Origin: Sycon ciliatum
Lineage: Eukaryota > Porifera > Calcarea > Leucosolenida > Sycettidae
Reading direction: 5' to 3'
Length of the DNA: 64,000 nucleotides
Assembly (NCBI RefSeq): GCF_964019385.1
Contig: NC_088653.1
Span: forward strand, 14,072,154-14,136,153
The translations under genes and the position numbers were made by a program. Each line of letters opens with the position of its first letter. Within the stretch, counting starts at the first letter, position 1. The notes beneath the pieces are model-generated. The model saw only the letters and a list, made by a program, of their open reading frames with translations, was not told the DNA's origin and ran no database searches. Shown here piece after piece: positions 1-11,027 of the stretch.

Positions 1-214
1 AAGAAGATAAGAATCAAGAATGTATAGACTGAGCATACAGCTAGCCGGAGCCGGAGACTGTGCATCAAGCCAGCCTCGGCATGTATCAGAGCATCAGGAT
101 TACTACTTCCCGTATGTCACGTGATTGTCGCCTTGGAGTTGACCAATGACAAATCAAACAGCGCGGGCTGGAAAGCGCGGTCCTGCCTGCTCAAAGGTGA
201 TGGAACTGGATCCA

Positions 215-375
215 CTGCCCGTCGTCAAGTGACGACGGGCAGGAACGGATTCCACTGCCCGTCGTCAAGTGACGACGGGCAGGAACAGATTCCACTGCCC
301 GTCGTCACTTGACGACGGGCAGTGGAATCGTCACTTGATGACGGGCAGGAACGGATTCCACTGCCCGTCGGGCAG
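215..375. repeat. Cluster of short palindromic repeats
   Basis: A palindrome of about 28 bp with half-site CTGCCCGTCGTC and its reverse complement GACGACGGGCAG recurs at 215-242, 255-282 and 295-322, with degraded copies to 375. Units are spaced about 40 bp apart by GGAACNGATTCCA linkers. Each unit could fold into a hairpin. No coding content is seen. It may be a tandemly amplified miniature foldback; its function is unknown. Confidence 0.8.
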
Positions 376-570
376 TAGCCACTGGACTGACTCTCTACTT
401 CAAGGTCTTTCATTGGTTACTAATAAAATAACTAAAGCAGAAGAGCGACTGTTTGCAACCACAACTGTCATCATGGCGCTCCAACATTTGATCTGGAACT
501 GGGAGAAAAGAAGCCCCTTTGTTGAATACTACTATATACACAGAAGCCGTGCTAGGTAGTTTAACATGTT

Positions 571-728
571 TTTCGATTTGGACAGCATGTTACAAGGCGA
601 GGACGCGTAGTGCTCCTGACTACAACCATAATCAAATGGTCGCAAGACCGGGACTCTGCCAACCGGGTTATGGTTGTAGTCAGGAGCACTACGCGTCCTC
701 GCCTTGTAACATGCTGTCAAAATCGAAA
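571..728. mobile_element. Foldback (hairpin) element
   Basis: Two 60-bp inverted arms (571-630 and 669-728) differ at about one position and flank a 38-bp loop containing CGCAAGACCGGGACTCTGCC. The structure would form a long hairpin. A partial relative made of the loop plus one arm lies near 54116-54215, so this is a dispersed family. No target duplication is clear and no protein is encoded. Confidence 0.8.
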
Positions 729-1560
729 TACATACTACTAGTACTCAAGACAGGGGAGGGGGTTGCTGTCATGCTACAGTAAGACAATACGCGTGCAACA
801 CACCCTTGAACTGGAGGGGTGACGTGATGTTTCTCGCATCAGGTGGAAGACTGTTCCAAACGCGTGCAGCAGAGGTGAAACCATTATTGCTGGTGATCAT
901 TTGGATGCTGGAAGATTATCATGGGAAGTGGTATTCCTGCCTGAAGACAAGCTGTCACTGCTTCCACTCTATGCAAAATGTCTTCATCTGAAACAGCTCA
1001 CGTGAGGCCAGTTCCTGAGAGACGATGTCAGATCGAGATCCCTCCCATTTGCAGAAATCCTGAAAACACGTGGTCAGACGTTGTTTTGCCGCTCTACATC
1101 CTCTGCTTGCTGCTGGCTGTCTTCTTCTCCTGAGGTTGGGTGGAGACAAAATTTATGATTGGCCACAATACTCTTCTCAATAGCACTTGACTGTGGATTA
1201 CAATCCTTCGCGACAAACTGTACGTGATTCACCAGGAAAGGAAGACACGCGCTGCTGAGCACTCAAATCGACTTGTTTGTTTGTATGTTTGTATACTTTA
1301 TTTGAATTCGCTAATCCAAACGAGCACAAATGCTCAATGACAAGGCAGCGAATTTGTTATTATGTTACAGGGAAGGAGGGTTGGGGAGAAAATAAGGAGA
1401 AAAAAGAAAGAATGGTAGATATCTCAATGAAGAGCGAAGCGTATCTACTTGGTACTGCGTCCATGAGAAATTCTAGTTCTTTTCGAGTCTGCTGAGCTGG
1501 ACTCGGCAAAGGCAGTTATTTGGAACAAGCTCTTTCTGTTTATTGCCGCTCCTTCATCCA
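729..1560. other. Stretch without a recognisable gene
   Basis: No convincing exon is seen. The segment near 1267-1330, read on the minus strand, resembles a LINE 3' tail (AATAAAGTATACAAACATAC followed by CAAA-type repeats), but no coding sequence could be tied to it. Confidence 0.4.
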
Positions 1561-1801
1561 GGTCCAAATTTATATATGGATCAGTGCTTACTTCAGTATC
1601 GCTAGAGACGCTATGGCCAGAGCCTATGGCATAAAAGGAAAACTCCTCTTCGTCTGTTTGATATTCACTTCGCGTACGTCCAGTAAGGATTTTGGGAACA
1701 GCCTCAGCTCAGTTGCAACGTTGGGCATGCTATACATATCACAGTCATGCACTTCAAGAAGTACATTTACCTGACTACATAATCATTGCTACATAAGTGA
1801 G

Positions 1802-2605
1802 TTGAACAGACTAAACACGTACCTTGGAAGCATTGGTTTCATCTTGAATGCCCAGAAAACGAAGTTCATGGTGCTTCGGAAGAAGGCTCTGCCTCTTCCG
1901 CCGGATCTTACCATTGCATGCGGTGGTGTCGATATTCGACCTTCTGCCACAGCGCATTATCTTGGCCTCATTATTGACCAACACCTCACCTTTGAGGATC
2001 AAGTCAACCATGTATGTACATCTGTTTATAAGAAGATAGGAGCATTCCGCCGCTGCCGCCGTACAGTCGACCACACAACTAAGCGAATATTTTATTTATC
2101 TCTCATCCAATCCACTATTGAATATGCCGGCAACTCGTATGCTCACTGTCTTACACCATCTTTATACTCTCGCCTTGTTACTTTAAGTCATATCAGCATG
2201 AAAAAGGTTTTTGGTCTCCCTCGCCGTACCCCGACTGTCTTTGTTTTGCGGCACGCTAAGTTATACTCCCTCGAATCTCGTCTCAACTTGAGGATTTTTG
2301 TTTTCCGCTGTATTCATCAGCTTACAAGTCCTCTTCTTTCCTCAATGTTCACCCTCAAGTCGGCTGCTACTTGCACCGAGAGGCGCACTAGAGGGCAATC
2401 ATTCTCTTCACTTTCTTTGCCCGCGGCTACCACTAGATATGGCATGTTCTCTATTAATTTCTATCCTTGGCGCTGATAGGTGGAATTCTCTGCCTGTCTC
2501 GTGTTTTCAGATTGAGCATTCTATCCGTTTTCGTTTCGCTCTGTAAAGAGCACTTAGGGTTCCCTGTAACAAGACGGCAACGTCTGTAGGGCCTTCCCTA
2601 TCAAA
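1802..2605 (+). pseudogene. LINE reverse transcriptase C-terminal remnant (LINE-A)
   Basis: A 224-codon open frame (1802-2476) reads as the thumb and C-terminal part of a non-LTR reverse transcriptase. It includes the LGLIIDQHLTFEDQV segment that follows the palm in jockey/CR1/L2-type LINEs, the IQSTIEYAGNSY segment, and a tail that continues in another frame as DRWNSLPVSCFQ (near 2475-2546). The catalytic palm is absent or unreadable upstream, so the copy is 5'-truncated or decayed and frameshifted near its end. The 3' end (about 2547-2605) is short and A/T-rich. It directly abuts the next LINE, suggesting insertion of one into the other. Clade assignment within the jockey superfamily is uncertain. 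Confidence 0.7.
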
Positions 2606-2633
2606 ATTATAATGATCTCCAAGGTGCAATTAA

Positions 2634-3494
2634 AGGGGAAGTTAAGGCAAAAAATAAAAATTCACCAGTTGTAGTCTTCGGGGTGCTGAGTCGAATGGTC
2701 TTGGTCCGAGAAAGCTGAGACGCTCCCTTCCTACTTGAATCCCAATCAAACTCGCGCACTTCCACCGAAACTGGGTGACTGCGCCCTACTAGATGGGGAT
2801 TTGCATGCAAAATGTCACTAAAAGCGCCGTTTCGTTCTTATAAAAGCACGGATGACCGCGATTGGCCCATATGTTGTAGTCTTTTGGACGCTGAGTCGAC
2901 TGGTTTTGGTCCGAAAAGGCTGCGATGCAGCGTTCCTCCTTTATTCCCAATCGAACATGGTTGAACAAGTGGTCACGTGCTCCTGGGTGCCCAAATCACC
3001 TGGTCACCACGCCAGCAGGCGTCAACTTTCACACCAAGGTTCAACTCGAGTTCAACTCGAGTGACAGGACTGCACCCAAAAAAGGTCAAACAGGCTAGTA
3101 AGTTGTACCCTGCAGGCACGGTGACCAGCTGACTGGTGTACGCAGGAGCACGTGACCGCTTGTTCAACCATGATCGATTGGGAATAAAGGAGGAACGCTG
3201 CATCGCAGCCTTTTCGGACCAAAACCAGTCGACTCAGCGTCCAAAAGACTACAACATATGGGCCAATCCCGGTCATCCGTGCTTTTATAAGAACGAAACG
3301 GCGCCTTTAGTGACATTTTGCATACAAATCCCCATCTAGTAGGGCGCAGTCACCCAGTTTCGGTGGAAGTGCGCGAGTTCGATTGGGATTCAAGTAGGAA
3401 GGGAGCGTCTCAGCTTTCTCGGACCAAGACCATTCGACTCAGCACCCCGAAGACTACAACTGGTGAAATTTCAATTTTTGCCTTAACTTCCCCT
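2634..3494. mobile_element. Long-inverted-repeat MITE with TTAA target duplication (Kolobok-like)
   Basis: The ends are inverted repeats starting AGGGGAAGTTAAGGCAAAAA, and much of the element folds back on itself. It is flanked by TTAA at 2630-2633 and 3495-3498. TTAA duplication with AGGG-type ends fits the Kolobok superfamily; piggyBac also uses TTAA but has different termini. No transposase is encoded. Removing the element and one TTAA makes the flanking LINE-B frame continuous, confirming the boundaries. A related copy starts at 23105. Confidence 0.85.
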
Positions 3495-4694
3495 TTAAAC
3501 TCAAATACGACTACTACAGCTTAAGTAAGAAGTACTCCACCTATGCTAATATTTCTTAATACAAAAAACAGCGCAATCTAGTGAAGTCATTGTCACGTTC
3601 TAAGTATCGAGCATATTTACGTTCGCTCACTACCACCCTATCTCACCCCTCTTCCAGGCCTAACCTGTATACCTTTGTTCGCACTCAAAGGACAACTAGT
3701 ACACGTCAAGACATACCTCCGTTATTAGCTTCCAGTGGTTCGATGGTGACTGACCCCAAGTCTGTAGCTAATACTCTCAATACGCAATTCACATCAGCTG
3801 GTATTCCAGCCGACCATTCCTCTCCAATACCACCTCTGCAACGTTCTGCGACTGTGTCTTCTGATCTGCGCTCTATACATACCACCACATCATCTGTTCG
3901 CAGCTACCTAAAAGGACTAAAAAGCAACAAAAGCCCTGGTCCTGATGCCCTACCAAATGAAGTTCTCAAAGTTCTGGCTCCATCTCTGGCGTACCCACTG
4001 TGCCTTATATTCAACCTTTCCTTCTCCTCCGGCGTATTTCCTGATCGTTGGAAGATCGCTAAGGTCACGCCCATCTACAAGTGCAAAGGCTCCCGATCAC
4101 AAGCCTCAAACTATCGTCCAATATCTCTTCTCTGCTCCCTTTGAAAAGTATGTGAAAAGGTATTTTACGACCAGTTGTATTGCCACATTTCACCTTAGCC
4201 CCTCCCAATCTGGCTTTCGCCGCAACGACTCAACCTCTGACCAAGTAGCTCGTCTAGTACAAGACATTGCCACCCTTCGTGATGCTCGACACCATATTGC
4301 TCTCTGTTTCTTTGATTTGGCAGAGGCCTTTGATACTGTCTGGCATCGTGGCCTCCTTGCCAAGCTACATATTGTCTTTGGTGTGTCTGGCCCTGCTCTG
4401 GCCTGGCTGGAGTCCTATCTGAGTAGCCGATCACAGTTTGTTTCTGCCCTCTCCATCAACTCTGATCCCCTACCAGTGTCTTCTGGAGTTCCCCAAGGCT
4501 CCATACTTGGACCTCTTTTGTTCGTAGCATGATACGTAAATGATTTACCCTCTATAGACCCATGTACCCAGGTGTCTCGTTATTTGCTGATGATACAACC
4601 CTACTGTCAGCATCCTCGTCCTCAGCGGCTCTTGTACCTCGAGTGTCGGCTCAGATATGCAGTGTCCTACGCTGGATGCAAACATGGCGACTTA

Positions 4695-5472
4695 GACCCA
4701 TTATTATTATTATGTGATTGTTCGCGGAGACATCAGCATGGCCTGCAGCTGCATTAATGGGCATGCAAATCATGCAAAGCAGCCAAAAATGTTCGCATAA
4801 GCCACTTCGAATAGATACAAAAGACCATAACAGTTTCAGAAAAAGAAGAAATATGCGAAAAGAAGACAACAACTAGGGTGCCAACACCACTCGGGCACAG
4901 ATGCCCACCCAACCGCTTCGGTCAGCAGCAAGGGCACGGACCGCCTCCAGAACGACTTTGCTTGACAAGGAAAGTCCAATCCGACCCAACCTGACTAAAA
5001 CCGAAATAATGTTCCTTCCCCCAATATAATCTCATCCATGTCACTTTTACACAATCCTGATTTCCCAGAACCTATAAAGGTTGTTTCCAACTATACCAAC
5101 GCATATGGCCGATTGGTTTGCAGGCCTGCCTGCGAATCATGAGGTCCCGAGTTCAAGACCCGCGCTGGTAGCAGGGAGCGTGTAAAAAGACTTTTTGCGC
5201 GTGTTGAACTGCGCCGACACCCACGGTCAACTGGGTACTCACAGCTCGGAGTGAGAATAACAAGGATGCAGTTTACAGGGTTATGGGCCGTTACACGCCC
5301 GATTGGTTGAGAGACTAACCTCCTCTCCCCTGACTCACTTGTGAGGTCTGCATTCGCCACTAAGGTTAACAGGCATAGTGGTGGCCTGCGGATGCGAAGG
5401 CTAGTTTGTGTGTTTCTGAACATTCAAGCGATGCCGACGCGGATCCCGCCAATATTATTATTTATTATTATT
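4695..5472 (+). mobile_element. Inserted segment containing a tRNA-derived SINE
   Basis: This segment interrupts LINE-B between TTATTATT-rich borders. From about 5095 it carries pol III promoter-like boxes: an A-box-like TGGCCGATTGG near 5106 and a B-box-like GAGTTCAAGACCC near 5150. A body follows and ends in an (ATT)n tail at 5453-5472. That layout is typical of tRNA-derived SINEs mobilised by LINEs with matching tails. The first part (4695-5094) has no recognisable feature. Confidence 0.55.
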
Positions 5473-6215
5473 CCAACGATAAACACCTGGGAATAATGCT
5501 TGATGATCGTCTCTCTTGGTCTTAGCAGTCTTTGATGCTCTTTGCAGCCGTTCAAGCTCTGCCCTAGGTGTTATACGTCCCCATTGTTTCCATCTTCCTG
5601 TCAAATGTAAAATTTTGTTTTACAAACTATACATCCTGCCTCTTTTCATGTACGCTGCTGTTAGCTGGTGTGGCTTGTCCTCGGTTCTCGCTGAGCGTCT
5701 CGAAATCCACCATAGAAAACTTCTTCGTATCCTGTTTAGTCTACCCCCTCTCTACTCTTCTGCTTCCCTGTATGTCCTTGCAAATGCTTGCCCACTGTCG
5801 ACCCACCGTCAAAAATTAATTTGCACTTTTGCTCACAAATTTAAACTAGCTCTACATCCTCCTCATCTTAGCGTGTATAACTGGTTCCGAATCACAGATG
5901 GCTCCCAGACAAGATGCTCTGTTGCCCTCCCTTTGGCTAAAACGTCCTCCCTTGTACGCTCTCCACTCTTTGTTGCTTACTCTGCTTGGCTTGCGCTGCC
6001 CGCTACTACGCGCAATGCCAGTACCCTGGACGCATTTAAATCTGCTCACTAGATTCACCATCACCTGTCCCTCCCATGCTTCTCCGTCTTGACCATTACT
6101 TTTCTCCTTTTCTTCTTTTTTTCACCATGGTTGGTTAACACCCACATCTCCCGTACTGGCTGATTTTCTTCTCATGCCATGAGGTGTTGTCTATAATAAT
6201 AATAATAATAATAAT

Positions 6216-6475
6216 TAGGAAATTAGAGGCCACATGCCACGTACTGCTCTTTTCTCTCCGAAACTCAACACTTGCAAGCCGGATATGAAAGAATGAAAAA
6301 TCATCAGTCACACCACCGGGACTCGAACCAGGGTCGAATAGCAAGGTCCCTGGTTCGAGTCCCGGTGGTGTGACTGATGATTTTTCTTTCTTTCATATCT
6401 GGCTTGCAAGTGTTGAGTTTCGGAGAGAAAAGAGCAGTACGTGGCATGTGGCCTCTAATTTCCTAAAACTTTGAA
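6216..6475. mobile_element. Palindromic (foldback) SINE pair
   Basis: Two head-to-head copies of a SINE body form a palindrome centred near 6336. The left arm reads on the minus strand (6216-6330) and the right arm on the plus strand (about 6338-6475). Both arms include the B-box-containing stretch GGTTCGAGTCCCGGTGGTG or its complement. The body matches the complete SINE at 6665-6866 almost exactly. It follows the (ATA)n tail of LINE-B directly. Confidence 0.8.
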
Positions 6476-6664
6476 ATTCTCCATGAAGTCCAAATTTGAA
6501 ATTGCAATTTGTATTTGCTCGCAGTGGACATAGTTTGATGCGCTCCCCATGATATCAAGCGAATGGCCGAGGGCTCTCTTGATTGGTGTGAGTTGCCAGT
6601 ATGTTGCAAGCCAGATGTGGATCGATCGAAGAAGGATAGATTTACCATCACTGTGGATAAGAGT

Positions 6665-6866
6665 CATACTGTAGCTCAGTTGGTTAGAGCATTGCTCGCG
6701 AATAGCAAGGTCCCTGGTTCGAGTCCCGGTGGTGTGACTGATGATTTTTCTTTCTTTCATATCTGGCTTGCAAGTGTTGAGTTTCGGAGAGAAAAGAGCA
6801 GTACGTGGCATGTGGCCTCTAATTTCCTAAAACTTTGAAATTCTCCATGAAGTTCAATAATAATAA
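6665..6866 (+). mobile_element. tRNA-derived SINE with (AAT)n tail
   Basis: The head (6665-6737) can be folded as a cloverleaf: a 7-bp acceptor stem (with G-T pairs), a GCTC/GAGC D-stem around AGTTGGTTA, a TTGCT/AGCAA anticodon stem with a 7-nt loop, and a T-arm containing GGTTCGAGTCC. The A-box (TAGCTCAGTTGG) and B-box are near consensus. The body matches the palindromic copy at 6338-6475 and ends in (AATAAT)n at 6856-6870. The loop lacks the usual U33 and one T-stem pair is mismatched, so a functional tRNA gene is unlikely. The D-arm and variable region resemble tRNA-Ile-type genes. Confidence 0.8.
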
Positions 6867-6884
6867 TAATAAACAAATAGCTGT

Positions 6885-7145
6885 TTGTTATGGTCACTGC
6901 ACACAATGTGACATCAACTCATTTGCTGTCAAGGCTTTCTTTCTGTTTGGATCTCTCTACTGTACTGGGCCTTGTGGTTTGTGAGGTGGGCCTTCACAGT
7001 TGCGTCGGGCTTGCCGCTCAGATCAGGCCCTCGGTCGCGACGCCCTCGTGGCTACGCCCCTTGGGCGTCGCGACCTCGGGCAAGATCACCCACAGACCTC
7101 GGGCCTGATCAGAGCATCATGCCCTCGCAACTGTGTAGGATTATG
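6885..7145 (+). repeat. Dispersed repeat with strong central palindrome (P-family, copy 1)
   Basis: The core near 7015-7110 contains nested inverted repeats built around GATCAGGCCC and GGTCGCGACGCCC, with a loop reading GGCTACGCCCC. The whole unit, including CAAGGCTTTCTTTCTGTTTG upstream, recurs in inverted orientation at about 20735-21030. GC content is much higher than in the neighbours. No coding function is seen. Confidence 0.75.
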
Positions 7146-7149
7146 CAGT

Positions 7150-9373
7150 CGATGCGCCAGAGCGAAAAAAAGCCGTTTTTTATTATCCCGGTCAGCTCAT
7201 TTTGTACAGAGGTGAAGATGACGATTCCGTGAAGAAGTAATGGCTGACGTTGTCGAACATTCAGACCCACTGGAGGCGTTCCACTGCCTGGAGCCCGCCG
7301 ATAAGGAATTCGATGTGACTTGAGTAAGTACTAAAGTGATCCATAATATTTTTGGGGTCAGCTATTGAGCCATTGGGAAGTTTCGTGTTGTCGTTTTCTT
7401 ACAGTACAGTCGTAGAAATTTCCTCCCTCCTTTGGTATTCAGCCAGTAATGGACTCCATCAAATCTTACACAATATCCGAGATAGCAGAAAGATAGTCCC
7501 AACCAACCTGTGTAAAGATTTGGTCATGCCTATGTCCAGACCTACTGCTAACTCAAATGGCACGAAATGAAAGAATTTTTTTGTAATACGTGTAAAATCC
7601 ACGAAAGTGACATTTCATCACACCTAAGTTTCAATATATCCCAGGTTACAATAGTTTCTCGCCCATCTAGCAGCAGATGGATTGTGTTCCCGGTATATAA
7701 CCATTTCCAGTGGAAGTATTGTGTTCCACATCTATCCATGCTCATTGAAACTCGGGCAAATGTGTATATTTGTGTATTTCAGGTCAGAATTCGTAGTGCA
7801 TTCCATGTTTCTAGCATATACGCCATAAATCCAGTAAACAATAACACGCACGCATCACCTGTGTGCACATTGACTCAATCTTGGTCCAATTCGTTGCTGG
7901 TTTCTTGCTTTTCAGTCTCCTCAAATTAAACAACTTTTTGCTTTCTGGAACTGTTGGATTCTTCCCTCGCGGAGGTGTTGTTGAAAGTGTGGCATTTTAG
8001 CCCTGGCCTGCATAACAGATTTGCCTTTTTGCACTCGTATTGTATGATCCTGCAGCCGGACTTGCACCCACAGCCTTTTGTCAGGCCTGTGACAGGCTGT
8101 CTGACTGCTGCAAGATGTTTGTCAGAGCCCCACACCATGACTTGGTCATTGGTTCTTCACCATCCCTACCTTGAAGAGGTGGGTAGTTGATAGTAGATGT
8201 TGTTGCTTAAATTATGCAATACTCCAGAGACAACAATTCCAGTTCAGCTGAATTCCACGTGTAGGTTTTACGGCACCGCCATCACCTGACTCCTCGGTGA
8301 AAGATCCCCATCAAATTACATGTTTGTTGTACATTTTGAGTCTTGCAGTCGTAGTGAGATTTCGTCACAAATACACGTCAACTGGTTGTACAGCTTCATG
8401 TTCCACTACATGTACATGTATTGGCAATTCAGCATTGCAGTGATACTTCAGTACACTGTACAGCAAACCTCCAATACCAAATTGGTCTGTACCGATATAG
8501 CGTATTGCATGCTGCAAGGTTCTGCATAATAGTACAAGTACTTTATATCCCGTAGTATGTTACATGTATATCCATACTGTCAGGTGTCCGCATAACCCAA
8601 CCCCACAACCCACAAGCGTGCAACTCTGATTTGCGGACTATGGGCTGATTCCCCAGTTCGTGGATACGTAATGTGGGCCGAGCGCAGTGCCAGAACCCAC
8701 GTGCAGTCGCATACTCTTGACGTCATGGACTCTTGGTACTACTAGTACTTCATACTGAAGTTTCACTGTGTGGGGAACCCGCCTGTCTGTGTTAGTGTTT
8801 TGCTTCGACGTCGCTTTGTCTCAGTTTCTTCCTCAGTGCTTGTTGTGATTGGCATGTGGCAGGCAAATGGCCGTGGAACTTCAACAATTGGGCTCTAATG
8901 TGACAACTGGATGGTAGTTGATTTGGACTGGTGTGCCACGTAGCCTTCTGCTGGCATCCTGGCACTACATTTTGTTGCCAGGGTACCTCTTTGTCGATTT
9001 TGTCCACAGACACCACGCTTACACTCGGCATGTATACATGGAGCTGCAGGTCTTGAATGCCTTTCCCTTTTGCTATGTTCACCATTGTTATTCTGTATGT
9101 ATTGTAGGTATTATGGCCAGCCGTTACTCCCCATTGAGAAAAGATCCCTGCAAGTGTACTTGACTGGCTGTATGTGTCTAACACGTCTGCAAGCACCAAC
9201 TGAAGTGGGTGAGTGCGAACTGGATGACTTACTGTAATGTCGTTTATGAAAGCCAGGCAGGCGTATTTCTGTAGAAGCCGGTGTGGTGGCTAGGCCTCTA
9301 TTTACATTATGTTGCATTATGTTTGTAGTCAAACCAAACTTTTTATGGTTGCCGATGCAAAATCCACACTATT
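7150..9373. other. Stretch without a recognisable gene
   Basis: No transposon termini or convincing exons were found. A 29-bp sequence at 7542-7570 is repeated exactly at 11894-11922. A 28-codon frame at 7232-7320 starts MADVVEHSDPLEAF and ends just before GAGTAAGT, but nothing supports it as a gene. Confidence 0.4.
7542..7570 (+). repeat. 29-bp direct repeat, left copy
   Basis: Identical to 11894-11922; both contain ACTCAAATGGCACGAAATGA. The copies are 4352 bp apart. No known terminal motif is present. Confidence 0.85.
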
Positions 9374-9726
9374 CTGTCCCCGGGGAAAATTGCGATTCCG
9401 CGGCCGCGTTTTTTTCCGCGTTTTTTTGCGATTTTTTAAATGACCGCGTTTTCCGCGATTTTCCCGCGTTTTTTGAACTTTTTTGTTGCACTACACGTAC
9501 ACACAGTGCACTGTTCGGTCAGCAACGTCTCATCATGGCGGCTTTTTACTCAAATATGACGAGTGCTTACACCAGAGACTTGTAACTGATTGATTTCACT
9601 ACATACTCACTGAAAATTGCCGCACTTCAATATTATTCACCGCATATTTACCGCAAATTCACCGCAAATTATGCCATATTATGCCGCGTTTTTTGCGATT
9701 TTTTCCGCAATTTTCCCCGAGGACAG
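9374..9726. mobile_element. MITE with CTGTCC...GGACAG termini
   Basis: The inverted ends are CTGTCCCCGGGGAAAATTGC (9374) and its near-complement ending GAGGACAG (9726), with one mismatch over about 21 bp. The interior is rich in CCGCG, CGCGTTTTTT and CCGCAAATT motifs. No target-site duplication is evident. Superfamily unknown. Confidence 0.7.
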
Positions 9727-10338
9727 TGCTAATTGCCTATCTTGGAACTCAGGCTTGTGTTCAGAACAGGCTTCTGCATAAGACAGGCTTTTATAGAAAG
9801 CAGTGGAGTAAGTGAAGGACTGTTTATACTACTTGTAGACACCACAGGTACTACAGGTATGTGTGTGAAGCTTCATTCCAGGGGAGAAAACGAGAGCGAG
9901 GTGGAATTGTCACCATCCAATATTGTCCACCCTCATGACCATAGCTTGGGGTGGATCGTCTGACAAACAAGCAATAAGTCCTTTATTCTTAGTTTCTCGG
10001 TACTCTCCTCCACTGTACATTGGCCTGCTGTAGGTCAATTTGGTGGATAACTTTGACAGCTGTGTCCATAGACTTGCCCTTTACTACATCGTGTTTTGGG
10101 GTTGCATTCATCCTCCAGGGTTGTGTGTAGGCACCTGGACAGAGCCTGGTGCAGAGCTTGGGTGGTACCCAAACGGCTCACATGAGCATGATGCCACCTT
10201 TCTTAGCTTTGGGGTATGCAGTAGGAATGTGTGCCACTAGTCCCTCCTGCATCAGGGACAGTAGAGTTAGTAATGCTTGTAGCGGGAATGTTATGTGTCG
10301 GGTATTCGTCAAAGTAATAATATATTTATGCCATTTTA

Positions 10339-11024
10339 GGGGCCGTCCGTAAATATCGATGTTTTTTTAGAGACGATATTGGTGCGTCTGGGGGGGGGGG
10401 GGGAGGGGGTTTGAGCCATGTGCGTCTTTTCGAGCATCAGAAAAATATCGATGTAAGTTTCGCCGATCCCTGCACGCGGACGTCTAAATGGCTATACAAG
10501 AAATGTGAAACCAGCTTCCGTTCGCGGAGCTAAAACTCGCGACACGAGAACAAAATCAAAAATTGGAAGCTGTACGCCCATGGCGAATTTCAAGAGCAAA
10601 AGAATGAGCTATTGATTGTGGAAATCGGCCGAACGATGCCTGCAGGAGACCTTTTTCAAGACGTAGAGGCAGTGCGAACAAACACGGACGAACTCCACAA
10701 GAGTTTCCAGTCTTCACTGTCTGAACAAGGATTTGAAAAAATTCAAGCCCGAGCGTACTTTGTCTACACCAGTACACGATGGCTGTGAGCACTGCAGCGC
10801 CAACCCGGTTCGCTCCCCCCAGGCGATGCAGCTATTGCGTGAGTGCGGCGGGATTTTCACGCCTACACCGGACCCTCAACATCCTGGGCACTTCATGAGC
10901 ATCCAAAAATATTGATTCCATGATCTAGATGTACATGTGCGTCTTCTGGGGGGAGGGAGGGGGGTCAAGGGAGAGAAGCACCAATATCGTCTCTAAAAAA
11001 ACATCGATATTTACGGACGGCCCC
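10339..11024. mobile_element. PIF/Harbinger-like MITE with 47-bp perfect TIRs
   Basis: The ends 10339-10385 and 10978-11024 are perfect 47-bp inverted repeats beginning GGGGCCGTCCGTAAATATCG. The flanks are TTA at 10336-10338 and 11025-11027, and a 3-bp TTA duplication is the PIF/Harbinger signature. The interior has G-rich runs next to each TIR and an open + frame at about 10533-10789 (KNELLIVEIGRTMPAGDLFQ is part of it) with no recognised domain. It is non-autonomous; a captured host fragment inside is possible but unproven. Confidence 0.8.
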
Positions 11025-11027
11025 TTA

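Larger units (their letters stand above)
2606..6215 (+). pseudogene. Decayed LINE reverse transcriptase split by two insertions (LINE-B)
   Basis: Coding fragments run 2606-2633, 3499-4694 and 5473-6052. Visible in order: a linker rich in Tyr/Lys (near 3500-3600), the KSNKSPGPDALP fingers motif and YRPISLL near 4110, GFRR and FDLAEAFDTVWHRG (palm motif A, near 4310-4350), SGVPQGSILGPLLF near 4480, a frameshifted FADD catalytic motif near 4580, then LGIMLDDRLSW (near 5490) and the C-terminus to 6052. Frameshifts occur near 4140 and 4570, with a stop near 4530. The 3' UTR ends in (ATA)n at about 6191-6215. A TIR element (2634-3494) and a SINE-containing segment (about 4695-5472) interrupt the frame. 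The order of domains and the (TAA)n tail fit a jockey/I/CR1-type LINE. It is dead. Confidence 0.8.

Noticed and set aside
215-375. CRISPR array
   Set aside because: The palindromic units are spaced by near-identical linkers rather than unique spacers, and the DNA is eukaryotic.
6665-6737. Functional tRNA gene
   Set aside because: It is embedded in a SINE with an (AAT)n tail, has a palindromic sister copy nearby, and lacks U33.
7232-7320. Short frame MADVVEHSDPLEAF ending before GAGTAAGT, considered as a first exon
   Set aside because: The frame stops at TGA just before the donor-like site, and no partner exon was found.
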